Below, one piece after another: positions 7,285-16,119 of a stretch of DNA of 47,139 bases; position 1 is the stretch's first letter, and each line of letters opens with the position of its first letter. The DNA is taken from the NCBI GenBank assembly GCA_016213945.1, contig JACQZF010000075.1, positions 1-47,139 on the forward strand, written 5' to 3'. Under the pieces are notes generated by a model. That model searched no databases and was not told the origin of the DNA. It saw only the letters and a list, made by a program, of their open reading frames with translations. This stretch comes from Nitrospirota bacterium (GTDB lineage Bacteria; Nitrospirota; Thermodesulfovibrionia; UBA6902). The position numbers and the translations under genes were made by a program.

Positions 7285-8602
7285 TATCAAACATAAAGGT
7301 CCTCTTCGGGGAGAACTTACCCCGCCTCCGGACAAATCAATCTCTCACCGCGCGATAATCCTTTCATCTCTTGCAGAAGGTAAAAGCATTGTCAGGAATT
7401 TCCTTTACGCTGAAGACCCCCTGAGCACCATCGGCGCGTTCAGGCAAATGGGGGTGGAGATAGAAGTCAAAAGCCAGAAAACAGACTACCCCCCCATCCC
7501 CCCCTCATCAAGGGGGGGTGAAGGGGGGGTAATAATAATCAATGGCAAGGGGCTTTCGGGTTTGAAAGAACCGAAGGGTGAAATTGACTGCGGGAATTCT
7601 GGGACGACTATGAGGCTTCTCTGCGGCGTGCTTGCGGGACAGCCTTTTTCAGCGACCCTTAAGGGCGATGCCTCTTTAAGCCGCAGGCCTATGAAAAGGG
7701 TGATAGAACCTATCACGCAGATGGGCGCGGTTTTCAAATCGGAGAGCGGTCATCCGCCATTAACTGTAACAGGCGGGCAGCTAAAACCAATACGTTACAA
7801 ATCCCCTGTTGCCAGCGCGCAGGTGAAGTCAGCGATACTGCTTGCGGGGCTTTATTGCAACGGCATTACTTCTGTGAGCGAGCCTGAGAGATCAAGAGAC
7901 CACACGGAGCGGATGCTCAAGGCATCAGGCGCGGATTTAACAATTGACGGATTGACCGTGAGCGTCAGAGGCAGGGCAAAACTGGACCCTTTCGAGATGA
8001 CCGTCCCGGCAGATTTTTCATCAGCCGCGTTCTTCATTGTGGCGGGTATCATCGTCCCGGGTTCCGGGGTTTTAATAAAGAACGCGGGCATCAATCCCAC
8101 AAGAGTTGGTTTAATTGAAATCCTGAAGTCTATGGGCGCTCATATCAGGCTTGAGAACAAGAGGGAGGTTTCAGGCGAGCCTGTGGCTGATATTTCCGTA
8201 ACACATTCGCAACTTTCAGGCATTGAGATCGGCGGAGATTTAGTTCCCAGGTCCATTGACGAATTCCCCATCCTCTGTGTAGCAGCGGCATTGGCCCATG
8301 GCAAAACAAAAATAACGGGCGCAAAGGAATTACGTGTCAAGGAGTCGGACAGGATTGCTGCGATGGCTGCTGAATTGCGAAAGATGGGAGTCAATGTTGA
8401 AGAGCTTGAGGACGGCCTGATCATTGAAGGAAGAGAAAAATTAAAGTCCGCAAGCATTCAAAGCTACGGCGACCACAGGATAGCAATGTCCATGGCAATA
8501 GCCGCGCTAATGGCCGATGGAGAGACCACAATCTCAGATACCGATTGCATCAACACATCCTTCCCGGGGTTTGTTGAGATATTAGAGAGGCTGCAATGGT
8601 AA
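7271..8602 (+). CDS. aroA: 3-phosphoshikimate 1-carboxyvinyltransferase (EPSP synthase)
   Basis: EPSP synthase joins PEP to shikimate-3-phosphate, the step before chorismate. Family motifs are clear: GPLRGELTPPPDKSISHRA at the N-terminus, DCGNSGTTMRLLCG, ASAQVKSAILLAGL, the KESDR segment and the C-terminal YGDHRIAMS. I chose the TTG at 7271 because it gives the standard N-terminus. The frame is open upstream to another TTG at 7205, but that part lies within tyrA and has no family match. A GAGGCGAG lies ~10 nt upstream. Residues 73-87 are encoded by a 45-bp G/C-run palindrome (7487-7531) inserted in frame, absent from ordinary EPSP synthases. Confidence 0.93.
   Translation: MSQISIKHKGPLRGELTPPPDKSISHRAIILSSLAEGKSIVRNFLYAEDPLSTIGAFRQMGVEIEVKSQKTDYPPIPPSSRGGEGGVIIINGKGLSGLKEPKGEIDCGNSGTTMRLLCGVLAGQPFSATLKGDASLSRRPMKRVIEPITQMGAVFKSESGHPPLTVTGGQLKPIRYKSPVASAQVKSAILLAGLYCNGITSVSEPERSRDHTERMLKASGADLTIDGLTVSVRGRAKLDPFEMTVPADFSSAAFFIVAGIIVPGSGVLIKNAGINPTRVGLIEILKSMGAHIRLENKREVSGEPVADISVTHSQLSGIEIGGDLVPRSIDEFPILCVAAALAHGKTKITGAKELRVKESDRIAAMAAELRKMGVNVEELEDGLIIEGREKLKSASIQSYGDHRIAMSMAIAALMADGETTISDTDCINTSFPGFVEILERLQW
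7487..7531. repeat. In-frame palindromic element inside aroA
   Basis: The arms TACCCCCCCATCCCCCCCT and AGGGGGGGTGAAGGGGGGGTA flank CATCA. The element is 45 bp, exactly 15 codons, and encodes YPPIPPSSRGGEGGV in a surface-loop position between two conserved segments of EPSP synthase. Similar G-run palindromes occur in dinG (39580-39627), in a methylase linker (about 37546-37588) and between genes (31798-31943). Confidence 0.85.
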
Positions 8603-8608
8603 AAATTA

Positions 8609-8618
8609 ATGCTATAAT
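8609..8618 (+). promoter_or_regulatory. Extended -10 element directly before rnr
   Basis: TGCTATAAT (8610-8618) is a consensus extended -10 (TGn-TATAAT). It ends 6 nt before the rnr ATG at 8625, and no Shine-Dalgarno sequence is present. A start of transcription ~7 nt downstream would place the 5' end at or next to the AUG, that is, a leaderless mRNA. The -35 region is poor, as allowed for extended -10 promoters. Confidence 0.5.
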
Positions 8619-8624
8619 TTTCTC

Positions 8625-10721
8625 ATGATCCCAAAAGACATTCAGGAAAAAGAAGCCATTCTTGGTTTCATCAAGACTACCGCAAGGCCAGTAAGCATCC
8701 GGGAGATCGCTGTTGCGCTGGGCATTCCCAAGAAAGAGAACAGGACTGTCAAGAGGGCGCTGAGATCATTGGTCCAGTCAGGAGATCTTTTCAAGACCCG
8801 TTACGGCCTTTACGGCCCCGTAGAACAGATGAACCTCGCCACGGGATTTTTTGAGGCGCACAGGGACGGATTTGGTTTTGTGGTCCCCGACAAGCCCGGT
8901 GAACGGGACCTTTTTATTCCGCCCCGAAAAACTTCCGGCGCAATGTCCGGTGACAAAGTTATCGCCCGCGTAGACAGCCCCGCGAGAAGGGAAGGCTGCA
9001 TTATAAAAATCCTTGAGCGCGCCCAGAAGAAAGTGGTGGGCACTTTTACCCGCGACGGAAATATGTTCTATGTGAAGCCGAAGAGCAGGAAGATACCGGT
9101 CGGCATATTGATCAGCCCCGCAAACAGGGCGGGAGCAAAGAGCGGCAATAATGTAGTCGTAGAACTCACTTCGTATCCGAGCGCAATAAAGCCGCCGGAG
9201 GGGAAGGTATTAAAGGTCCTGCCTGACATTGTTGAGCCGGTACACGAAATAGAAATGATCATCGAAGAATTCTCCCTTCCCCTGAAATTCCCTGCTGCTG
9301 TGCTCTCCGAAGTAAAAGAGCTGTCAGGAGAAATTGAGATGCGGAAGAGGGTGGATTGCCGCAGCCTTTTGACTGTGACCATTGACGGTGAGACTGCAAA
9401 GGATTATGACGATGCGGTATCGATCAGCAGGACAGCGGACGGGTTCGTCCTTCATGTTCATATCGCGGACGTGAGCTATTACGTGCCGTGGGATTCGGCG
9501 ATTGATCTGGAGGCAAGGCGCAGGGGCACAAGTGTCTATTTCCCCGGCAGTGTGATCCCGATGCTCCCGGAAAAGCTTTCAAATAATTTATGCAGCCTCG
9601 TGCCGCAACAGGACAGGCCCACGTTCACTGCCGAGATGCACTTTGACATGAAAGGCCGGATACTGAAAAAGGACTTCTACCCAAGCGTCATTCACAGCAA
9701 CGAGAGGATGACTTATACATCTGTAAAAAAGATACTCGTGGACCACGACAGAGCAGAACGCGAAAAATACGGATACCTCCTTGAAAGCTTCGTGATGATG
9801 GAAGAGCTTTGCGACATACTGAGGACGCAGAGGATGAAGAGGGGCAGCCTTGATTTTGATCTGCCTGAACCCGAGGTGCTCCTTGATATACAGGGAAGGC
9901 CGGAGGCGATTGGCAGGGCTGAGCGCAATCTCGCGCATATGATCATTGAAGAATTCATGATAGCGGCGAATGAGGCCGTTGCCTCTCACCTTGAGGCCCT
10001 TGAGCTGCCGTCAATTTACAGGATACACGAAAAGCCCGACCCTCACAAGCTTGATGAGCTAAGGCCCATCTTTCAATCCTTCGGCCTGCATTTCAAAAAG
10101 CCGGATGCCGGGACATTCCAAACTCTCCTGAAAAAGATACAGGGGACTGTCGAGGAGACCCTGCTGAATATCCTGCTTTTGCGCTCTCTGAAACAGGCAA
10201 AGTATTCCACTGAAAACACGGGGCACTTCGGACTTGCCTCTGAAAGCTACACACACTTTACTTCTCCGATCAGGCGTTATCCCGACCTTGTCGTCCACAG
10301 GATACTTAAGGAAGCCCTGAGCAGGAAAAAGATCTCCAAGGAGAAGAGGGAATATTTTGAAAAACTTCTGCCGGAGATAGCCGCTCAATCCTCAAAGACG
10401 GAACGGACCGCGGACGAGGCTGAAAGAGAGATAGTCAACGCCATGAGGGTGTGGTTTATGAAAGACAAGGTCGGCGACGAATACGCCGGCATCGTGTCCA
10501 ATATTTCATCCAAAGGGATGAGGGTCCAGTTGAAGGAATTTTTTGTCGAGGGCTTTCTTCACGTCTCCTCAATACCCGATGACTATTACAGGTTTGACGA
10601 GCAAACCTACCGTCTCATCGGCAGGCGGAGGAAGAAGACATTTTCCGTCGGCAAAGAAGTCAATGTGCGGATAGAGCGTGTTAATATTGAAGAGAGAGAG
10701 ATAGTGCTGGGTTTAGTGTAG
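8625..10721 (+). CDS. rnr: Ribonuclease R (RNB family 3'-5' exoribonuclease)
   Basis: The 698 residues show the RNase R layout. A winged-helix N-terminal region (about 1-65, IREIAVALGIPKKENRTVKRALRSL) comes first, followed by cold-shock/OB domains (GFGFVVPDKPGERDLFIPP). The RNB catalytic domain has DCRSLLTVTIDGETAKDYDDAVSI, whose aspartates bind magnesium. The C-terminal S1 domain (about 620-698) ends VNIEEREIVLGLV. It degrades structured RNA processively from the 3' end. It follows aroA by 22 bp but has its own extended -10 element. Its stop abuts, with no gap, the stop of the convergent minus-strand pilin gene. Confidence 0.95.
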   Translation: MIPKDIQEKEAILGFIKTTARPVSIREIAVALGIPKKENRTVKRALRSLVQSGDLFKTRYGLYGPVEQMNLATGFFEAHRDGFGFVVPDKPGERDLFIPPRKTSGAMSGDKVIARVDSPARREGCIIKILERAQKKVVGTFTRDGNMFYVKPKSRKIPVGILISPANRAGAKSGNNVVVELTSYPSAIKPPEGKVLKVLPDIVEPVHEIEMIIEEFSLPLKFPAAVLSEVKELSGEIEMRKRVDCRSLLTVTIDGETAKDYDDAVSISRTADGFVLHVHIADVSYYVPWDSAIDLEARRRGTSVYFPGSVIPMLPEKLSNNLCSLVPQQDRPTFTAEMHFDMKGRILKKDFYPSVIHSNERMTYTSVKKILVDHDRAEREKYGYLLESFVMMEELCDILRTQRMKRGSLDFDLPEPEVLLDIQGRPEAIGRAERNLAHMIIEEFMIAANEAVASHLEALELPSIYRIHEKPDPHKLDELRPIFQSFGLHFKKPDAGTFQTLLKKIQGTVEETLLNILLLRSLKQAKYSTENTGHFGLASESYTHFTSPIRRYPDLVVHRILKEALSRKKISKEKREYFEKLLPEIAAQSSKTERTADEAEREIVNAMRVWFMKDKVGDEYAGIVSNISSKGMRVQLKEFFVEGFLHVSSIPDDYYRFDEQTYRLIGRRRKKTFSVGKEVNVRIERVNIEEREIVLGLV

Positions 10722-12185
10722 CTACCTGTCGGTTCCCGTAAAATTGACCTGGGCGTTTTTGTTGCTGTCAGCCGATTCCGCTGAGCTGTATGATAATGAC
10801 GCCTGAACTGCGCCTCCGCAGGTCCCGTTATTTGTCGAGTAACGATAAATTGTTTCCCCGGAATTGAGCTGTAATGTCCCGGTTGTAATTTCATTGTTAT
10901 TGTTCACCCTTCTGCATGTGCTGTCAATGATAAAGTCACGCCGCGAGCCAGTATTGTTCCAGACCCTGTACGCAGTTTGTGAGGCGCTGGATGCGGCAGG
11001 GTTTATCGCAAGTGAAAGATTTTTCGAGGCGGTCCTTGAAGCGCTGTCAGTAACGGTCACGCTGATCTGATGAGTGCCTTCTGCTCCCGCTGCCGGTGTT
11101 CCTGTTATTGTATTTCCGCTGCATATAATTCCTCTTGAGGTAATAGCGGCAGGACACGTCAGCCCCCACGTATATGAAGAACTGCCGCCAGTGGCGCTGA
11201 TAGTTGCTGTATAACCCTGCCCGACCGTACCGTAACTCAGGATCTCCGTGGTTATCTTCGGATCATTCGGATTGATCGTGATCGAAAAACTTTTCGTCGC
11301 TGATCTTGCTTCCGCATCTGATACATTTACAGTAAAATTATAACTTCCGTCCAGTATCGGCGTGCCTGATATAATTCCGCCTGTGGTCAAGCATAACCCT
11401 GTATTTACAAATGCAACTGGATAATCTGTTCCGGTGCAGCCGTTTGAACCCTGACTTTGGCCGACAACACTCCATGTGTAGCCGGGCGTTCCGTCAGTCG
11501 CATCAAGTGTTGTTGATGAATAGGCAATCTCCTCTGTCCCTGTAGGCAGGCTGTCCGTCACTATCCTGAAGGAATTACAGAGCTGCTGTCTCAATGTATT
11601 TATGTCCTGATACATCACAATGTCGTCGTAAGCAGGGCTGTCAGCGCCTCCAGTACAGATAGTTGCTGTCCCTGTGTCAACTATAGTAAACGGTGACGCA
11701 GCGCCTGTCTGATTACACAGGGTTTCCCCCTGACTGAATACGATAAACGCTACGTTTGATTTGCTTACGCCCCTGTCATTCACCGTAAGATATGTCCCTC
11801 CTGACGGGGCTGTTGTGCAGAGGCTTGATGCGTCTAATCCGGTTGCAAAATAATACTGCAAATTTCCGTTGTAAGAATCAGTGGTCCTTGTGCTGAGGAC
11901 CGTCAGATTTGGAGGCAGCCTTTTGTTGGCTGCTGCGTATCCTGATATTGTTTCGTAAACCACTTTAACCGTATTCCTCGTCTCGGTGAGCTTCGCCCTC
12001 CTTGTCAGAGGCCCAAGCATACTGACACCCATTCCAATCAACAAACCCACGATTACCAGCACGATTGAAATCTCAACGAGGGTGAAACCTGCCCTTCGGG
12101 AATTCAAAATTGAAAATTTAAAATTCAAAAAAACTGCTTTCCCGGCTTCTGACTTCTGACTTCTGACTTCTGACTTTATGTTCAC
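10722..12185 (-). CDS. Prepilin-like protein with Ig-fold (putative Ig/cadherin-like) repeats
   Basis: This 487-residue protein has a type IV prepilin N-terminal signature, G33|FTLVEISIVLVIVGLLIG, with Glu at +5 of the mature protein. It is thus processed by prepilin peptidase and inserted in the pilus or type II secretion pseudopilus. The distal part holds two Ig-like repeats (LDGSYNFTVNVSDAEARSATKSFSITI and a similar EGTHQISVTVTDSASRTASKNLSLAI), known from surface adhesins. The 33-residue leader is long and encoded by simple repeats (TCTGACT units at about 12147-12178), so a start at a downstream TTG closer to the RRAGF motif is possible. The ATG overlaps the preceding small gene by 4 bp. 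Confidence 0.8.
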   Translation of the reverse strand: MNIKSEVRSQKSEAGKAVFLNFKFSILNSRRAGFTLVEISIVLVIVGLLIGMGVSMLGPLTRRAKLTETRNTVKVVYETISGYAAANKRLPPNLTVLSTRTTDSYNGNLQYYFATGLDASSLCTTAPSGGTYLTVNDRGVSKSNVAFIVFSQGETLCNQTGAASPFTIVDTGTATICTGGADSPAYDDIVMYQDINTLRQQLCNSFRIVTDSLPTGTEEIAYSSTTLDATDGTPGYTWSVVGQSQGSNGCTGTDYPVAFVNTGLCLTTGGIISGTPILDGSYNFTVNVSDAEARSATKSFSITINPNDPKITTEILSYGTVGQGYTATISATGGSSSYTWGLTCPAAITSRGIICSGNTITGTPAAGAEGTHQISVTVTDSASRTASKNLSLAINPAASSASQTAYRVWNNTGSRRDFIIDSTCRRVNNNNEITTGTLQLNSGETIYRYSTNNGTCGGAVQASLSYSSAESADSNKNAQVNFTGTDR

Positions 12186-12373
12186 GACTGCCTCTTGTAG
12201 AGATAAAATACAATCATTATATTCCCGATCAGGTTCACCAGTATCGCGGTCCTCGTCCTTATTATTACTTCACCCATTTGTGTATCAGGCGGGATCCAGA
12301 AAAGATAATATCCGCACAACACGAGCGCCAACCCGATCATCCCTGACAGCTTTATGAAGAGTGTTTTGTACAT
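12182..12373 (-). CDS. Small two-helix membrane protein
   Basis: This 63-residue hydrophobic protein has two predicted membrane segments (about 7-26 and 44-58) separated by a short polar loop (PPDTQMGEVIIRTR). No family is recognised. It overlaps the start of the pilin-Ig gene by 4 bp on the same strand, so the two are almost certainly cotranscribed. A role in pilin assembly or anchoring is a guess from context only. A strong bidirectional terminator-like hairpin lies just upstream at 12402-12429. Confidence 0.55.
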   Translation of the reverse strand: MYKTLFIKLSGMIGLALVLCGYYLFWIPPDTQMGEVIIRTRTAILVNLIGNIMIVFYLYKRQS

Positions 12374-12401
12374 TGCAACTCAATGTTAAACCAGTATAAG
12401 C

Positions 12402-12429
12402 AAAAAGGGGCGAATTCTCGCCCCTTTTT
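12402..12429. terminator. Rho-independent terminator hairpin
   Basis: AAAAAGGGGCGA, a short loop and TCGCCCCTTTTT form a perfect stem with an A-run on one side and a T-run on the other, so it can act in both directions. It follows the pseudopilin gene (12463-13050, minus) and precedes the small membrane-protein gene on the same strand, separating the two units. Confidence 0.85.
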
Positions 12430-12462
12430 CATGTTATGTTGAAAAGACCATTCCTTATGACT

Positions 12463-13050
12463 TTAAAGTGCATAACTGAGATCAACAATGGTGCCTGCTA
12501 CATAAGCTGCGCTTGACTGGACAGTGCCGGTGTCAAATACACCATCGTCGAATTTTATATCTATGATATTAGCTACCTCAGCGGGAATATCATTAACAAG
12601 GATGCGATTTTTTATGCCGATTCCATTGGCAAAAATAAGGTCGCCGATGCCATAGACATCCCCATATGGATGACGGGGCAGTGACGCAGGCCCGGTAGCA
12701 TTTGGATCTCCTGACAAAAGACCCGCAAACCGCAAGGCTTGCCATGCTTCTTGTGATTCACCGCCAGGAGTAAGTTCAGCGCCTCCTATTTGCCCGTTTC
12801 CGTCACCAGCGGCAACGCTACCCCAACGGGCATTTGCACCAGGGTCATCACCGGGAAATGCATTATATTTGTCTAAATATGAAAAATAAGCGACAGATAT
12901 TCCCTGAATATCGTTCATCAGTCTTTTGTTTTTGGCGTCATCGATCATTGCCTGTCCTTTCAGAACAGCTCCGATCAACAACCCGATAATTATCATCACT
13001 ATCGATAGCTCGATGAGCGTGAAGCCTTTCTCTCTAAGTTCTTTTTTCAT
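12463..13050 (-). CDS. Type II/IV pseudopilin-like protein
   Basis: These 195 residues begin with a short leader and canonical class III signal, MKKELREKG|FTLIELSIVMIIIGLLIGAV, with Glu at mature +5. The following helix (DDAKNKRLMNDIQGISVAYFSYLDKYNAFPGDDP) and small C-terminal globular region are typical of minor pilins or GspG/H-like pseudopilins. It should be cleaved by prepilin peptidase and assembled at the inner membrane. It is a single-gene unit ended by the hairpin at 12402-12429. No assembly ATPase or secretin gene is in view, so the pilus or secretion system it belongs to cannot be named. Confidence 0.85.
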   Translation of the reverse strand: MKKELREKGFTLIELSIVMIIIGLLIGAVLKGQAMIDDAKNKRLMNDIQGISVAYFSYLDKYNAFPGDDPGANARWGSVAAGDGNGQIGGAELTPGGESQEAWQALRFAGLLSGDPNATGPASLPRHPYGDVYGIGDLIFANGIGIKNRILVNDIPAEVANIIDIKFDDGVFDTGTVQSSAAYVAGTIVDLSYAL

Positions 13051-13166
13051 TTATTCCTCCCCGAATTTGAAAGTTACCAAAAAAAAGTATTGGTTTATCA
13101 AGTTTTCAACTAATATATCGGAAGAAATTTCTGGAAACTTAAATAATATGCGGTATGGGGTATCTT

Positions 13167-13202
13167 GCGAGCAGAGGTTTGATTAATCAAACCCCTACTC
13201 GC
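13167..13202. terminator. Hairpin immediately after folP
   Basis: GCGAG...CTCGC arms continue into GGTTTGATTAATCAAACC, giving a long near-perfect stem-loop that starts 3 bp past the folP stop. There is no clear T-run on either side, so it may be a transcript-stabilising or weak terminator structure. It belongs to the palindromic-repeat-rich character of the intergenic DNA. Confidence 0.55.
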
Positions 13203-13204
13203 AG

Positions 13205-14065
13205 CTAAAAGACTTGCTTTAACCTGTCTGCGGTCCTTGCGACTCTGACCATCTCTTTAACGTCATGGACCCTGATAATATTCGCGCCGTTGAATATTCC
13301 GATGGCAATGGCCGCGGCCGTTCCTTCTACTCTTTCGGTAACAGGAAGGTCTCCGAGGATTTTACCGATGAAGGCCTTTCTTGACGGTCCTAAGAGTATC
13401 GGTTTCTCAAGGCCGGTAAATTCGTCCAGTCGTTTTATGATTTCAAGATTATGTTCGACAGTTTTCCCAAAACCTATTCCGGGATCGATAATGATCTTAT
13501 CTTCGGCGATCCCCGCGTTTCGTGCAATCCCGATTCCCTCTCTCAGGTAATCAATTATTTCGGGAATGAGTGCGTTATAGACGGGGTCCTTTTGCATGTT
13601 TTTTGGAGTGCCTTTTATGTGCATGATTACAACAGGCACATCATGTCTTGCCGCGACACGCGGCATCTCAGGATCAAATCTCAATCCGCTGATGTCATTT
13701 ATCATGGAAGCTCCTGCTGAAACGGCAGCCTCTGCGACAGAGGATTTATACGTATCGATTGATACAGGAATATTAATCTTGTCCGCGATTGCTTCAATGA
13801 CAGGGACGACCCGCTTTATTTCCTCGTTTGCGGAGATCTTCTCTGCGCCGGGCCTTGTGGACTCTCCTCCTATATCAATGATATCAGCGCCGTCATCCCT
13901 AATTCTGAGCGCCTGTTCAACGGCTTTATTTTTGTCGAAGTATTTGCCGCCGTCAGAGAAGGAATCCGGGGTGACGTTTAATATCCCCATGATGAAGGCG
14001 CGTTGTGAGAAGTCAAAACTGAAATTTTTCCAACTGAGTTTCAAGCAGCCTCCCGGTGTGAGCAT
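13205..14065 (-). CDS. folP: Dihydropteroate synthase
   Basis: Dihydropteroate synthase condenses p-aminobenzoate with the pterin pyrophosphate in folate synthesis. It shows the two family signatures, IMGILNVTPDSFSDGGKY (pterin/phosphate binding) and ADIIDIGGESTRPGAEKI, then VSIDTYKSSVAEAA, MINDISGL and the C-terminal IRVHDVKE. The ATG at 14065 (286 aa) has no RBS. A TTG seven codons further in (protein starting MKLSWKNF) has GGGAGG 4 nt upstream and may be the real start. It lies 3' of ftsH on the same strand, a common ftsH-folP pairing, but an 86-bp gap with a palindromic repeat separates them. Confidence 0.95.
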   Translation of the reverse strand: MLTPGGCLKLSWKNFSFDFSQRAFIMGILNVTPDSFSDGGKYFDKNKAVEQALRIRDDGADIIDIGGESTRPGAEKISANEEIKRVVPVIEAIADKINIPVSIDTYKSSVAEAAVSAGASMINDISGLRFDPEMPRVAARHDVPVVIMHIKGTPKNMQKDPVYNALIPEIIDYLREGIGIARNAGIAEDKIIIDPGIGFGKTVEHNLEIIKRLDEFTGLEKPILLGPSRKAFIGKILGDLPVTERVEGTAAAIAIGIFNGANIIRVHDVKEMVRVARTADRLKQVF

Positions 14066-14077
14066 TTTGAAATTGTT

Positions 14078-14117
14078 GCAGCATCAAAAAAAGACCCTGA
14101 AACGAGTTCAGGGTGAC
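14078..14117. repeat. Interspersed repeat (ACCCTGAA...TTCAGGGT family), copy 1
   Basis: ACCCTGAA, ACGAG, TTCAGGGT (14094-14114) is preceded by TTGCAGCAT and followed by GAC. The copy at 21431-21487 has the same order: a TGCTGAA-type hairpin, AAAGACCCTGAA, TTCAGGGTGAC. Both lie between genes. Confidence 0.7.
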
Positions 14118-14151
14118 AAAATTAATCGATATGATATTCAATAAGCTTAAT

Positions 14152-16008
14152 CTACGACGATGTTTCTGAGGCGACATTTGTTTCACTTGCTGTCTCAGAT
14201 TTTGGAGAATCACCGTTTGTGCCCTGAATTATGGCCTCTATTTCAGCGGCATCGAGGGTCTCTTTTTCACGCAGGGCCTGCGCGACTTTAAAGAGAGTTA
14301 CCTTGTTCTCAATGAGGAGACGTTTTGCATATTCGTATCTTTCAGTAATAATGGTCCTGACTTCTTCGTCAATGTCTTCCGCAGTCCTCTCGGAATAGTC
14401 TTTGTGTCTCGTGATTTCCTTGCCTAAAAAGATCTGTTCCTCGCGCTTCCCGAAAGTGAGGGGGCCCAGCTTGTCGCTCATTCCCCACTCGCATACCATT
14501 TTTCTCGCGAGGTCAGTGGCCCTCTGAAGGTCATTGCCCGCCCCGGTTGTCATATGCCCAAGCGCGATCTCTTCAGCCGCCCGTCCGCCCATTAAAACCG
14601 CTAACATGTTTAAAATGTGTTCCCTTGAATAAGTGTATCTGTCGTCGATAGGAAGCTGCTGGGTTATGCCAAGCGCCATGCCGCGCGGGATAATGCTGAC
14701 CTTGTGAAGCGGGTCGGTCCCAGGGGTCAGCTTTGCCACAAGGGCGTGGCCTGCCTCATGGTGCGCTGTATTGTTCTTTTCATCTTCGGACAGGATCATG
14801 CTCTTTCTTTCCTTGCCCATCATGACCTTGTCTTTTGCGTCTTCAAAATCCACCATCTCGACTTTTGTCTTTGACTTTCTGGCTGCGTTCAACGCGGCTT
14901 CATTAATAAGATTGGCAAGGTCCGCGCCTGAAAATCCCGGCGTTCCTCTTGCAAGCACTTCCATGTTTACATTTTCATCAAGCGGGATCTTTTTAATGTG
15001 GACCTTGATTATCTCAAGTCTTCCTTTTACGTCAGGATGAGGCACAACAACTTGCCTGTCAAATCTTCCAGGCCTCAAAAGCGCGGGGTCCAGCACGTCG
15101 GGCCTGTTTGTTGAGGCAAGCACGATAATGCCTTCATTCGGATCAAAACCGTCAAGCTCCACAAGAAGCTGATTCAGCGTTTGCTCACGTTCATCATGAC
15201 CGCCTCCAAGTCCAGCTCCCCTGTGACGTCCCACGGCATCAATTTCATCAATGAAGATAATGCATGGTGAACTCTTCTTGGCCTGATCAAAAAGGTCTCG
15301 CACCCTTGATGCGCCTACACCGACAAACATCTCTACGAAATCAGATCCGCTGATTGAAAAAAACGGCACGCCTGCCTCGCCTGCAATGGCCCTCGCAAGA
15401 AGCGTCTTTCCGGAACCCGGAGGGCCAACAAGCATCACGCCTTTAGGGATCTTCCCGCCAAGCCTCTGGAACCTCTGGGGGTCTTTCAAAAATTGTATGA
15501 TTTCCTGGACCTCTTCTTTAGCCTCTTCGATCCCGGCCACATCCGCGAAGGTTATTTTTATCCCTTTTTCAGATACAAGCTTGGCCCTGCTCCTTCCGAA
15601 AGAGAGAGCTTTGTTGCCGCCGGTCTGCATTTGTCTCATAAAAAACACCCATAGAAAGACGAGCAGGATGACCGGGCCAAAGTTAAAAAGGATATTCAGA
15701 TACCACGGCGTGTGATCGGGCTTTGCGGAAATCTTTATGCCTTTATCCCTCAGCTCTTTTATGAGGTCGGGATAATCAGGAGCGTATGACTTGAATTTCG
15801 CCCCGCTTTTCAGTGTACCGATTATTACATTCTCCGGTTTTTTTATGGTGACTTCCGTTACCTCGCCCTGCTGTAACTTTGTCATGAAATCGGAAAAAAC
15901 AATCTCGTCATCGGGTTTGGATGTATCGAGGAGATTGAAGGCGAGGATCATCATCAAACCGAATAAGACCCAAATAACTATACTTTTATACAAATTACGT
16001 CCCTCCAT
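14152..16008 (-). CDS. ftsH: ATP-dependent zinc metalloprotease FtsH
   Basis: This membrane-anchored AAA+ protease degrades misfolded membrane proteins and regulatory proteins. The 618 residues hold two membrane segments (about 8-26 and 109-125) around a periplasmic domain. Next come the AAA domain with Walker A GPPGSGKT (195-202), Walker B IIFIDEID (250-257) and the SRH region ([20 protein letters not shown]), then the M41 peptidase with zinc motif HEAGH (417-421). The start codon is preceded not by a clear RBS but by a TGGTAATAA extended -10 six nt upstream (minus strand 16023-16015), so the message may be leaderless. folP follows downstream. Confidence 0.97.
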   Translation of the reverse strand: MEGRNLYKSIVIWVLFGLMMILAFNLLDTSKPDDEIVFSDFMTKLQQGEVTEVTIKKPENVIIGTLKSGAKFKSYAPDYPDLIKELRDKGIKISAKPDHTPWYLNILFNFGPVILLVFLWVFFMRQMQTGGNKALSFGRSRAKLVSEKGIKITFADVAGIEEAKEEVQEIIQFLKDPQRFQRLGGKIPKGVMLVGPPGSGKTLLARAIAGEAGVPFFSISGSDFVEMFVGVGASRVRDLFDQAKKSSPCIIFIDEIDAVGRHRGAGLGGGHDEREQTLNQLLVELDGFDPNEGIIVLASTNRPDVLDPALLRPGRFDRQVVVPHPDVKGRLEIIKVHIKKIPLDENVNMEVLARGTPGFSGADLANLINEAALNAARKSKTKVEMVDFEDAKDKVMMGKERKSMILSEDEKNNTAHHEAGHALVAKLTPGTDPLHKVSIIPRGMALGITQQLPIDDRYTYSREHILNMLAVLMGGRAAEEIALGHMTTGAGNDLQRATDLARKMVCEWGMSDKLGPLTFGKREEQIFLGKEITRHKDYSERTAEDIDEEVRTIITERYEYAKRLLIENKVTLFKVAQALREKETLDAAEIEAIIQGTNGDSPKSETASETNVASETSS

Positions 16009-16014
16009 ATCGCG

Positions 16015-16023
16015 TTATTACCA
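16015..16023 (-). promoter_or_regulatory. Extended -10 element directly before ftsH
   Basis: On the minus strand, TGGTAATAA ends 6 nt before the ftsH ATG (16008). No Shine-Dalgarno sequence intervenes (CGCGAT only). The spacing matches that at rnr and tatA and would give a leaderless or nearly leaderless transcript. Confidence 0.45.
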
Positions 16024-16119
16024 CTAAGATTAACATATTCCCTTTTGTATTGCCAATGGGTTGGACTTGCCTTTCTTGCGGTTGTAAATGATTTGCGAAG
16101 TGTGCTTAAATATTCGTCT

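Noticed and set aside
16045-16119. 25-residue extension of the citrate-synthase-like protein
   Set aside because: The extension has no family match; the enzyme family starts at the strand KNIFLIDVTNRDG directly after ATG 16120.
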